NCBI GenBank assembly: GCA_003427395.1
Contig: BFEA01000621.1
Span: 399,737 to 428,495, forward strand
Direction of reading: 5' to 3'
Source: Chara braunii
Taxonomy: Eukaryota > Streptophyta > Charophyceae > Charales > Characeae
Length of the DNA: 28,759 bases
The notes beneath the pieces are model-generated. The model worked only from the letters and a program-made list of their open reading frames with translations. It made no database searches and was not told the DNA's origin. Both the position numbers and the translations under genes were made by a program. Below, one piece after another: positions 9,901 through 18,147 of this stretch. Each line of letters begins with the position of its first letter. The stretch's first letter is position 1.

Positions 9901-11436
9901 CGTCTACCTTTACCAGATAGACCCTTTCCTACTAGATACGAGGAGATCCTTCGACAACCACTTGTCGGTAATAGATGGATCACGGACATTAATGGATGTA
10001 TATTTAATAGCTCTTCCCCTCCATGGAGTCAGTGGGTTAAGAGAGGGGTTACACGCATCAAGGACATATGGGATACCGGAACGAAAGATTGGAAAACGGA
10101 GAATCAGTTGAGGCATCTCCTTCGATATGTCCATCATCTTAATACAAGTTTAGATCAGATAATTTTTTCTATCCCTTTAGCATGGGTAGCANTCCTCAGG
10201 AAAGGACCCAGGTTCAAGGAAGGGGATTGGGTGGTANGGGTCNAAACCACTGGACATCAGGNTTTAGGACAAGTGGTACATATGACACAACATGGGGCTA
10301 TGGTGAGTATGTGTAAAACAAACAGAGATCATTTCTTGATTCATTCTCCTTCAGACCGAGTTGATATGTTTCCCTTGACACATCTGTACCGAATCANAGT
10401 CCTTTTCATTTCTTCAATCAAAGGGTGGAGAGCCTTCCATCCGGAAATACCTATTACGGAACTTCCTTTTGATCCAGCNGAGTGGATATGGCAAACCACT
10501 AAGAGAGGACAACCCAGATCCTTACAATCACTAACAGTAAAAGCGACCTATCGTCTATTGAGGCCAAGAGTGGATATTTCTGCAATTCTCTGGGAAAGAT
10601 GGGCTAAACACCTTAATTTGGATATAAACCTAATTAAAAATATATATTTTTTTAATAAAATCAGATAGCGCCCAGCTAAATTCTCATCATTGCAGTGGCA
10701 AATTGCTCATCGATGTTTGCCAACTAATGATTGGATCATAAACCGCTCATATTTGGAACAGAAGGGGTTGGCTCTTCCTTGGTGTAAATCATGTATATCG
10801 AACTTTCCTAGTAGAAGATGTAGGGAAACTATTGAGTATATTTTTATGCAATGTCTTGGGTCGGTTCTACTATGGAAGAGATGGGACTATGTTTGGAGGG
10901 AGATCACTGGGTTGGATTGGCCCTGGGAATGGAAAGCCATCTTGCTAGGACATTGGTGTCCACAAGATATCACACTGACTGCTTTTCAATCTATTTTTTT
11001 TTTAATTGGTAGAAAAGCGGTCGTTTGGGTTCTATGGTACAAACGGTGTGTCCTGGAAAGGGAGAATGTAGTATTGGAGGGATCCGAGATTTCTGAACAT
11101 ATTGTTCATTTTATACAAACAGAAATCAGAGCCTATTGGCAGGGGCTATATTCTAAATTATATAAATTACAAAAGAAAAAGGATATCCAACTTTTAATTC
11201 AGGAATTTGTGGTGGACTGGCTGGGGGGTACAGGGGAGGGGAGTCTGGGAGAAGTGGCATGGCCAGGGGGAGAAGGGTCGGAAATCTCCTTTAAAAGAGA
11301 CTTCCAACTCAGCTTCAAGAACTGGTTCTCGCTACGACCAGGAGCCGCTCTCAGGGATCCTAGAGAATTTGCAGATCCTTTTCCTTCATCCCATCGATCA
11401 TTGGTAGAAATACCACAGTCCTGTGATGTGACGTAA
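6944..11436 (+). pseudogene. LINE-1 ORF2: endonuclease plus reverse transcriptase, broken
   Basis: The first ATG of the frame (6944) opens MNVNGL, the usual start of an APE-type endonuclease, followed by ICIQETHL (about 7040) and AGDF (about 7365). After a frameshift near 7385 come RSRIDLILMSEDL and SADHKM, the C-terminal endonuclease box. The reverse transcriptase follows: GIDGLPKEFW (8404), NYRPITLLS (8570), FIFIDFEKAYDHVDW (about 8780), RQGDPLTPF (about 8965) and FADD (about 9100). A thumb-like part has FLWRG and GGLGI (9530-9620). After an unusual segment at 10190-10400 the protein ends in a zinc-binding region with CKSC, E and FMQC (10780-10855). Frameshifts lie near 7385, 7690, 8250, 8740 and 9277; stops are TGA 7826, TGA 8924, TAG 9460, TAG 9511, TGA 9571 and TAG 10666. 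The protein would nick target DNA and copy element RNA there. Confidence 0.92.
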
Positions 11437-11486
11437 GATGTAACTGCTTGGTTTGACATGATGGATTTGGCGGCTTTTATAGCTGG

Positions 11487-11506
11487 AAAAAAAAAAAAAA
11501 AAAAAA
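11487..11506 (+). other. LINE-1 poly(A) tail
   Basis: Twenty consecutive A follow a ~50-bp 3' tail after the ORF2 stop at 11434-11436. They mark the 3' end of the element. Flanking DNA resumes at 11507 with GATGCTCAACAGG. Confidence 0.9.
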
Positions 11507-12120
11507 GATGCTCAACAGGTAAAATGATCATATGAATAACAAGAATCAGACAAGCAATACAAAACAAGAATTCCATATCCAGAAGAAGAAATAAGAAGTA
11601 CAAGTTCAGCAATAGTAGTTGCAGGTGAGTAGCAAATCAGACAGATATCGAGACAGACAAACACTACGTAAGAATCGCCCCATTCAGATCCATCAAAGCC
11701 AAACTGAAGAGGAAAAACAACTTACCCGTGACAACCCTAAACACCCCCCCCCTCTCTCCAAACCTCACCTCCTCGCTTCATCGGCTTCTGAAGCGACTCG
11801 GCCGCCTGTGATTGACAACCATTCAACCAACCAAATAGACCGAACGATGATGATAATAGGACCGCAGCTAGGATTGTTGTCGCAGCATACCAAACCACGT
11901 CGCGATACTTAACTGCTGAGCCTGCCAGCCGCCCCTCGCGGGTAGGCCGAAGAGATGAGGGGGTGTCCACGTTGCGAATTTCGTCCTCCCCCTTCTTCCT
12001 AGTAACTCTCTCCCTCCAGCCCGTGAAACCGTGCTTACCTCCCCTATTCTCCCACCCACCGTGTTCCTCCTCTCCAGTAAGACCTTAATGTGAAATGCAC
12101 CGCCCAGCGACGTCCAGACA
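11507..12120. other. Non-coding flank of LINE-1
   Basis: AT-rich at first, then pyrimidine-rich from about 11740. No coding signature, RNA gene or repeat is recognised. Read on the minus strand it continues from the GC-rich block at 12121-12298 and could be the 5' part of the minus-strand retroposon whose tail may be at 2344, but no protein supports that. Confidence 0.4.
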
Positions 12121-12298
12121 CACCCCCGCCGCTCCTCGTTCCTGCCCTTTTCGCAAGGCCCGCTGCCGCGTCCGCTCGCCTCCTCTTCGCTTCAATCTTG
12201 TTGTCACAGCGCTCCCGCCGCTCCTCGTTCCTGCTCTCTCCGCGAGGCCCGCCATCGCGTCCAAACGCCGGGCGGCGGGGCGCTCCCGGTAGCGCACT
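12121..12298. repeat. 89-bp GC-rich tandem duplication
   Basis: CGCCGCTCCTCGTTCCTGC starts at 12127 and again at 12216. Matching text continues through CGCRAGGCCCGC and CGCGTCC. Two units of 89 bp cover the interval, with about 80% identity by eye. Confidence 0.8.
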
Positions 12299-12813
12299 CA
12301 TGGACGTTCTTGTTCCCTTTTGTACTTTGTAGCAAATTACCAAGGGAAAACGCCTGTCTGTTTTGTTGTTTTCTATTTCTAGAAATACAGAGAGCAAATC
12401 GACCGTTCCATAGAGCAGGACACTTCCTCATCAGGACTGTATCGGACTGCTGAAATGTCTCACATACTTAGAATAAGGAACTCGTGAAAACACAACACAC
12501 ACATAGTTTCTGGGGCAGAGTGCGGGCACAGAAAAAAATTCCCCAGCCCATCTGCTATTTTTCCTGGGCCGGGGAAACTTCGATTTAGCCCCCTCCCGAC
12601 TTTCTTTTTTTTTGTGGGCGACCCCGATTTTGGCCCTTACGGCACACCACGTGCACAGTGCACAGTGCGCCGCATGTGCGTGAGTGGCGCGCACGTGATG
12701 CACCCCAAGATGGTGTGCATGGTTGCTTAGTTTCCATGTGTCTGTCTGACTGCATGATTGCTTGGGTGTGAGTGTGACCCACCAGGGTACTTGTGTATTG
12801 AGAAGGCTCTCAG
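12299..12813. other. Non-coding interval, nothing recognised
   Basis: No gene is supported. The interval contains TGCACAGTGCACAGTGCGCC at about 12653, a short GTGCACA repeat, and a 9-T tract near 12604. Confidence 0.4.
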
Positions 12814-12876
12814 ACCTGGTACTTACCTTTGGACGTGAGAGAGGCTGTGGACCGGTATATCTTCAGGGAGAGTGAG
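12814..12876 (+). CDS. Candidate host exon A (weak)
   Basis: CTCTCAG ends at 12813 and could be a splice acceptor. The following frame reads TWYLPLDVREAVDRYIFRES and reaches GAG/GTGTGC at 12876-12882, a possible donor in phase 0. The frame also stays open to a TAG at 12967. The amphipathic sequence looks more protein-like than the surrounding frames, and the phase fits candidate exon B at 13670. I recognise no family, and the upstream pyrimidine tract is poor. The intervening 12877-13669 holds a G/A-rich stretch with repeats of CATAGTAGGAGG (13139, 13223) and no other gene. Confidence 0.18.
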
Positions 12877-13669
12877 GTGTGCAAGTCTGGCGATATGCTG
12901 CTCGGGCGAGTGCTGAGTGGAGCAGCGCTGAGGAAGGAGAAAGCGGGCTTGGCCTCCCAGCTCAGCTAGGGTGGAGAGGACCGAGGCGGAGCTTCGAGGG
13001 GGGTAGTAGGGGGAGGAGGAAGACATCGGGCAAGGAGGAGGATGACGAGGGAAGCTTACCTGGATATGGTGGTCTGCATCTTCATCTTTTAGGTCGGAGC
13101 TGCACCTGGAAGGCCCGAGTTTGAAGGAAGACTGGCGGCATAGTAGGAGGGACATAGTAGCTTTGCGTCGTCCTTTGAACATCGGAGCTTCACTATGGTA
13201 GTCCGCTGTAGTCACCTGCTCGACATAGTAGGAGGAAGGTGTATGGCTATGGTGGACTGCTTGAGTGGCTGGCAGTAAGGAAAGGGTTCAGACAGTGGTT
13301 CTGGTTCATTCTTTCATTGGTATGATTATTATTATTGTCAAGAAGAAGTTGGGGGAGGAATTGGGGGTTGGTAGATGGTGGCGAGATGAACTGGGATTTG
13401 ACATTGGTCTTTGCTGGTGTACATCTTCGTCCTGTTCTTCCATTCGCATTTCTTCATCTTCCTTTGTCTATTTCTCTTTCCAAGTTCTTTCATTTCAGTT
13501 GCAATTGAACGGCTTTCTGTAAGTTATTGCACTGCAAGATGGCCAGGATCATAACGATATTATCTTTCTCTTGGCTTCGTTCTTGTTTTTCCTGTGTTTT
13601 TTTCCCTCCCCCATTGGCCCCTCCTTTTCTGCTTTGGCTGAGAGCTATCTTACTTTGGCGTGTGTGCAG

Positions 13670-13737
13670 CACCTACATGACTATGTGGCCAATGAGCTCA
13701 AGACATTTGGCATCCCTGAAGGGGCCACTGGGATTAG
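13670..13737 (+). CDS. Candidate host exon B
   Basis: A long pyrimidine tract (13560-13635) is followed by GTGTGCAG ending at 13669, a good 3' splice site, and by a frame beginning HLHDYVANELKTFGIPEGAT. The frame then meets AG/GTGCGT at 13736-13742, a good 5' splice site (exon of 68 nt, phase 0 in and phase 2 out). The frame also remains open to about 13882, so the exon could be longer. The peptide looks like a soluble amphipathic segment of a real protein, but I do not recognise the family. If genuine, it means this repeat-rich stretch is an intron of a host gene on the plus strand. Confidence 0.35.
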
Positions 13738-13940
13738 GTGCGTGATACAGTCCATCATGCAGGCACTCTCCTTACATTGTCAATCTTCTGTCATTTGTTT
13801 TTCTGCAATACTCTCTGGGGTGGAGAAAACGAGAGAAAAAACTGGTAATCACATGGGTGCAATATACTATATAGAATTCTAGTAAGATCTATACAATGTA
13901 TACATTGAGCATGGCTTTTAGTATCTAGAGCAACCATGGT

Positions 13941-14504
13941 TGAAGTCTGGGATCTGTAGAGCCATAACAAGTGTGCCATTTGTTTCTGCCTCTTTTTGGC
14001 CTTTGGGTTCTGAACTTGATACGTCTGGCAGGGTTGTGTACCCACCGAATGCCGAAGTGACCACCTACCGTTTTGCAGCCTACCAGTAGGTCTGCCGACC
14101 AGTCTGTAGAGGGCCATCCGCTGATTGTTCCAAATCCGAGTTCCGGGCTGTATCAAGCTTGCTGAAGACAGCCCAAATCCACTAAGAAACTTTTGGGGAG
14201 GGGGGTGAGGGGGGTGTGTAGGGGAGGTATACGGGAGGTATAGGGGGTTATGGGGGGGTTAGAGGGAGGGTATAGGGGGTTGCGAGGTGGTTTGGGTGTG
14301 TGGGGGGTTGTATTGGGGTGTGGGGGGGGTATGGGGGAGTTGGTAGGGTTATTGGGGGTTATGGACCCCACAAAAAAATAATAATAAAAAAAAAAATTGC
14401 GGGGTGCCGACCGACTGCAGACTGGTACGTGCCAACATGTGGGACGGTCAGCTGGTCGGCAGCCAACCAATCGATCCGCGTGACTACTCTGAAGTCTGGG
14501 ATCT
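13941..14504. repeat. Interval bounded by a 15-bp direct repeat
   Basis: TGAAGTCTGGGATCT occurs at 13941-13955 and exactly again at 14490-14504. Between them an 11-bp inverted pair, CTGCCGACCAG (14092-14102) and CTGGTCGGCAG (14452-14462), encloses the G-rich tract. The direct repeat could be a target duplication and the inverted pair the remnant of element termini, but their spacing is asymmetric (137 and 28 bp from the direct repeats), so the type of insertion is unclear. Confidence 0.4.
14191..14365 (+). repeat. G-rich, almost C-free tract
   Basis: About 175 bp with only two C on the plus strand, made of irregular units such as TATAGGGGGTTATGGGGGG and GTGTGGGGGG. There are more than fifteen runs of four or more G, so several G-quadruplexes could form on this strand. 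Some units resemble degenerate TTAGGG repeats. It ends at GGACCCC before an A-rich stretch. Confidence 0.9.
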
Positions 14505-14664
14505 TTTTGAGTTTTTTCAACTTTTTTGTCTTTCCTACCTTCTATGTATCACGTGCGCAGGGTCAAGCTCGGAGGGCGGCCGAGTTCATGGCCGCGGCTG
14601 CGGCTGGGGTCGGCTGCATAGCGGCCACGTTTTTCACGGATATAGGAAAAACATATATATATGT

Positions 14665-14701
14665 ATGGGGTTGTAGGGTTTTTCAAACCCTACAACCCCA
14701 T
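14665..14701. repeat. Folded palindrome, copy B (17-bp perfect arms)
   Basis: ATGGGGTTGTAGGGTTT (14665-14681) is exactly complementary in reverse to 14685-14701, with a 3-nt loop TTC. The core GGTTGTAGGG / CCCTACAACC is shared with copy A at 1306-1342. It is preceded by ATATATATAT. Flanks are not shared between the copies. Confidence 0.95.
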
Positions 14702-14789
14702 ATTTGTTCTTATACCACCAGTACACGGCCCCAGCCTTGCAGAAAAGTAAATTTCTCGCCACAAGAGAAATTCGAGGCTCGGGCCCGGC

Positions 14790-14921
14790 CTGGTGAAGGG
14801 AAGGGCAAATAGGGTTGTGGCCCCATTGAAAACGGGCAACTGGACTAAAGCTTTCCTGGTGAAGCAACGGGCAAGTAGGCTTGTGGCCCCATCGAAAACG
14901 GGCAACTGGACTAAAGCTTTC
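14790..14921. repeat. 66-bp tandem duplication
   Basis: Two units start CCTGGTGAAG at 14790 and 14856. They share the block GAAAACGGGCAACTGGACTA and following bases, with a handful of substitutions. Because 66 is a multiple of three, frames on both strands show a repeated ~22-residue peptide; I see no other sign of coding. Just upstream, AATTTCTC (about 14751) and GAGAAATT form a small hairpin. Confidence 0.9.
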
Positions 14922-14989
14922 CTGCTTGTCCTATATGCGCGTGCATTTCCACATTCAAGTACAGAGCCATCATAGCTGGCACCCGGATA

Positions 14990-15310
14990 ACAACAAAGAA
15001 AAAGGAAAAAAAAAAGAAAAGAAAAAAAGAAGAAAAGGAAAACGAGAAGCATTGGGCCTGGCTGCACAAAAGACAAAAAAGGTGGCAATGTATCTTTCCA
15101 TATTTCTGGGTTTCATTTCGATGGATTTGGCCACATTCCTAGGCCATATTCGAGGGAACTCGAAGAATCTTTCTGTTTTAGGTGCCCTGCCAGCAAGGCA
15201 GGGCGTTTTTCGACTGTTCCTGCTAGCCCGTTCCTCTCGATGCACGTATCTACTGTCTAAAGCAGTCTTTATGCATTCAGGGGCATGCCTCTGGGGGCAA
15301 GCAGCCCCCA
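14990..15310. other. A-rich tract and two GC hairpins
   Basis: An A-rich stretch (about 14996-15050) is followed by two hairpins. The first is GCCCTGCC, AGCAA, GGCAGGGC at 15184-15204, trailed by GTTTTT. The second is TGGGGGC, AAGCA, GCCCCCA at 15292-15310. They look like intrinsic terminators, but the context is eukaryotic and no gene ends there. No known small RNA is recognised. Confidence 0.55.
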
Positions 15311-16080
15311 ACCAGTTACTGACGCCTGTCATCACGGACTGCCAGCAAAATAAGTGGAGATACGTGCCCAGAAGAGAAAGGCAGGGGGTACCCGGAGCGC
15401 GCTCCAGCGACGCCGCAAATTTCTGCGCTGCGTCTGCGCTGTCGCGCTGCTTCGTTTTCACCACGGTAACCTAATTTTCACCATAGCCAACTTCCCCTCT
15501 CTCGAGGAGACGTGGGGCAACAGCTCTCCTTGCCAACACCGAGGCGAGTGTTCACCCCGCCTTGGGGCAAGGAACTGTGTAGTGGCCGGCTACCCCTTCA
15601 ACCATCGACTCTGCCTCAACGAGTTCTGCAAAGTCTTGCCCAGTACTACCAGCGCAGCGCCTTTCGAAGGTGCTCCGCTACAGCATTCGCCCAGCAACCC
15701 TGTTGTACTCACAACAGTGTACACGGGGAGGCTTTCCCTGCCAGGCAGTCCCGAGTTCTCCAAATCGGAGAATACGGGTAGTTCCTCTGCAAAGACGTAG
15801 CGGCCGGAGTACATCCGGGACTGTGGAGGTAGCGCCGCTTACAGGCGCCCTACCTCAAATCTACAGCGAAGACGTCTCCACAACTGGTCCTATTCCTCAG
15901 AGACGGGAGCTTCCAACTGAATGCGGAAAGGAAGGTATAATCTCCGACACTCAATGGATGCGTCCACTTTCTTCAATATTATTCTTTCGTTTCGTTCTGT
16001 CCATTTTCAAATGCTTGGTCCACTCTGTTTTTAGTAGCTCTTCATTTCTCCGATATAATTCCTCTTTCCTTTTATAGCAA
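15311..16080. other. Non-coding interval, nothing recognised
   Basis: Mixed DNA with a GCGC-rich patch at about 15391-15455 and an imperfect hairpin at 15826-15856 (GAGGTAG pairing with CTACCTC, plus GCGCC/GGCGC). Short open frames carry no recognisable motif. No tRNA or rRNA was seen. Confidence 0.4.
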
Positions 16081-17117
16081 GGATGTCCCAATGTGGAGTC
16101 TTGCTTCGTTTCGTGAGGTCAGGCTCCCCCGCCTTTCCGATTAATTTCTGCGAACCTAATGTTTAGATTCACACTCCCCGATATTGTTCCTCGACATCGA
16201 TCTGCCCTCCATCGTGGCTTTGGCACATTCTGCCTTTAGTCTACTCGGTGTTCATGCCTCTATTCCGATCTTGCCTTCTTTCTCTCTCTTTTTTTCCCTT
16301 CTCGGAAGTATATTTTCTGGACTCGTGTCAAATGTTGTTTTTGTTTGCGTAGGATAGACTCTCGCTCCGATTCTTAGAGCTTAACCTTCTCCTCTCGTCC
16401 CTCAGCCTGATTTCGTAGGCACCTGGCTGCATTAAGCTCGACTCCCTTAAAACGCCTAGTACTCGGCCACTCACCACCTTTCATCGGCCCGCCTCGGTCA
16501 GCCTCTCTACTGTTCATATGCAACCCCCACACACTCTGTTCGACACAACACCAGCCCCTCGACCCCCCTCCCACTCCTATGTTCTGCCCAGTGGCCTTAC
16601 CCAATCCGAACCCTGAGTCCCTCCCTCACCTGCTCTAGTCGTTGTGACGTCAATTCCGCCACACTGCGCTTCATCCCTACTACGCCTGACCACGGGTAAC
16701 TACGACCCCCCATTTGGTTCTACTCGTCATCTCGCCTCCTTGCAATAACCCATGCCCTACCCTCCCCGTATACAACGTGACACTGTACTTTTCTTCTGCC
16801 GATAACGGCGGACCAATACCCCAAACTCTCTTGCAGAGTTCTGCCACACCAGGCTTCTCGCACCCCTGCCGGGACCCCACCGGCAGTCCCTCAGTTTTTT
16901 TTTTTTTTTTTTTTTCTCCCATACGGTTAGGTATTCCCTCCTCTCGCTTACTAACCATACTTCCAATTACCTCGGCATACACTCATCCTGCATCTAACCA
17001 CCGATATACGCCAGCCAGATAATTACTGCCTCCGACTATTATTTCCCCCCCCCCTCCTTCCGCCTCACCACCATTAGAAAACTGATCCCGGTCCTCTCCA
17101 TTCAATATACTTAGTAC
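16081..17117 (+). other. Pyrimidine-rich stretch, possible LINE-2 leader
   Basis: The plus strand is strongly C/T-rich, like 18842-18982 on the other side of the hAT-like insertion and like the leader of LINE-1. It probably formed one continuous leader for the ORF1 at 18983 before the insertion. A 21-T tract lies at 16895-16915. There is no gene. Confidence 0.4.
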
Positions 17118-17130
17118 CAGGGTTACCTGA
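17110..17130 (+). repeat. hAT-like element: left TSD and TIR
   Basis: CTTAGTAC (17110-17117) is directly followed by the terminal sequence CAGGGTTACCTGA (17118-17130). The same 8-mer follows the right end at 18834. The terminal 13 bp match the right end at 11 positions in inverse orientation. Confidence 0.9.
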
Positions 17131-17648
17131 CCGAACGTTCGGGGGGCCCCGGGCTGGCCCCCGAACGTTCGGGTGTTCGGGGTCCCGTNCGGGGGCCGAA
17201 CNCCTCCAGGTTCGGCCCCCGCCAAAAAACAATTTGGGGCCTAAATAAAAAATAAAAAAAATTGAAGCCATTCTGCTAATCCAAAAAAATATTAAAAATC
17301 GTCAAAGATGGGGGTGTCAAAACGTGCTCGCCCATTCACTATTTTGTTTTTTTTCACTTTTAACTTTTTGTTTTCACTTTATTTCGGGGCCTAAAAAATT
17401 TTATTATTTTTTGAATTTTTTTTAATGAGTCATTGATTATGTAAACTACATATCAGTAAATTTTCAGGGCATTTGTCAATGCCAAAAAATAATTAAAAAT
17501 CGGCAAAGATGGTGGTGTAGAAAAGGTGCTGGCACACTCACTCATTTTAATTCTCTTTTTATTTTTTCTTATTTTTATCACTGTGTACCGCGCACAGCGC
17601 GAAGGCGCAGCCCGGAGGGGGGCGGGGAACAGTTAGCCGTAGGGCCTC

Positions 17649-17702
17649 ATGATACTCTTTCTTCAATTGAGCAGTGATTTGGTTAAAAAAAAAAAAAAAA
17701 AA
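17649..17702 (+). mobile_element. Tiny retroposon, 5'-truncated, inside the hAT-like element
   Basis: A 52-bp insert ends in an A tract (17685-17702). It is flanked by direct copies of CAGTTAGCCGTAGGGCCTC preceded by AA (17628-17648 and 17701-17721). Tail plus ~20-bp duplication is the signature of target-primed reverse transcription. The body (17649-17684) is too short to assign; it does not match the 3' end of LINE-1. Confidence 0.85.
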
Positions 17703-17732
17703 CAGTTAGCCGTAGGGCCTCGCCACACAGAC

Positions 17733-18140
17733 TTTTTTTTTTTTTTTTTTTTTTTGAAAAAATCTCATCCTTGCACATTACCAAAGGGCGAGGCCGGGGA
17801 CCTCACAATTCAACCCGGAGTTATCCCGGCAGCATCAGCCGGTTTAGCTTATGAAACCCACATTCAACCAAACTCAATTATCCCCTGCTACTTCTTACCG
17901 ATCCTATGCTTTCCCACCTTCCTATATCTTCTACTCTACCTTTCTGTAAACTAACCATTCCCCTCACCTATTCCTACTATATTGCCGAAGAAAACCTCCC
18001 TCCCCGATCTCACTCATAGAGGCTTTATACGGCCTCCCCGAACCTAATGCGGTTCCGTATAAACAAAACTGCCTCTCTATAAGACCCTAATACTACAGGA
18101 GTCTGCCCCCTTCTTCGAGGCTGAAAACCGAGCCAGGTAA
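17733..18140 (-). mobile_element. Second nested retroposon, minus strand, ~405 bp
   Basis: A 23-T tract (17733-17755) begins the insert on the plus strand, so it was copied from a minus-sense RNA. GCCACACAGAC flanks it on both sides (17722-17732 and 18141-18151), with up to three ambiguous T. Removing the insert restores a continuous inverted-repeat arm of the host element, which supports the call. The body has no open frame of note. It could be a SINE or a truncated LINE; AGGTTCGGGG on the minus strand is only a weak B-box resemblance. Confidence 0.8.
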
Positions 18141-18147
18141 GCCACAC

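Larger units (their letters stand above)
4573..11506 (+). mobile_element. LINE-1: L1-type non-LTR retrotransposon, degenerate
   Basis: The element has the non-LTR order ORF1, ORF2 with apurinic endonuclease, reverse transcriptase and a Cys-rich C-terminus, and then a 20-A tail at 11487-11506. The C-rich repeats at 2630-4110 are probably its leader, so the true left end may lie well before 4573. GATGCTCAACAGG follows the tail, but I could not find a convincing matching duplication on the left, which leaves the 5' boundary open. ORF1 has three in-frame stops and ORF2 at least five frameshifts and six stops, so the copy is dead. Six isolated N calls fall in 10192-10479. Assignment to the L1 group rests on the endonuclease type and the FADD-type catalytic box, and is inference at clade level. 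Confidence 0.9.

Noticed and set aside
15184-15210. Bacterial intrinsic terminator implying bacterial DNA
   Set aside because: No bacterial gene or operon is adjacent, and all recognisable proteins in the window are eukaryotic retroelements.
14881-15474. Overlapping ORFs of 197 (plus) and 164 (minus) codons
   Set aside because: They cross the A-rich tract, hairpins and half of the 66-bp duplication; both strands are open at once and neither shows a recognisable domain.
14022-15710. A second hAT-like element from CAGGGTTGTG (14022) to CAACCCTG (about 15700)
   Set aside because: The flanking 8-mers differ and the inner ends do not match beyond the first bases.
17756-18140. tRNA-derived SINE with Pol III A and B boxes
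   Set aside because: AGGTTCGGGG on the minus strand is only a partial B-box and no A-box lies at the right spacing, so the SINE type is not claimed.
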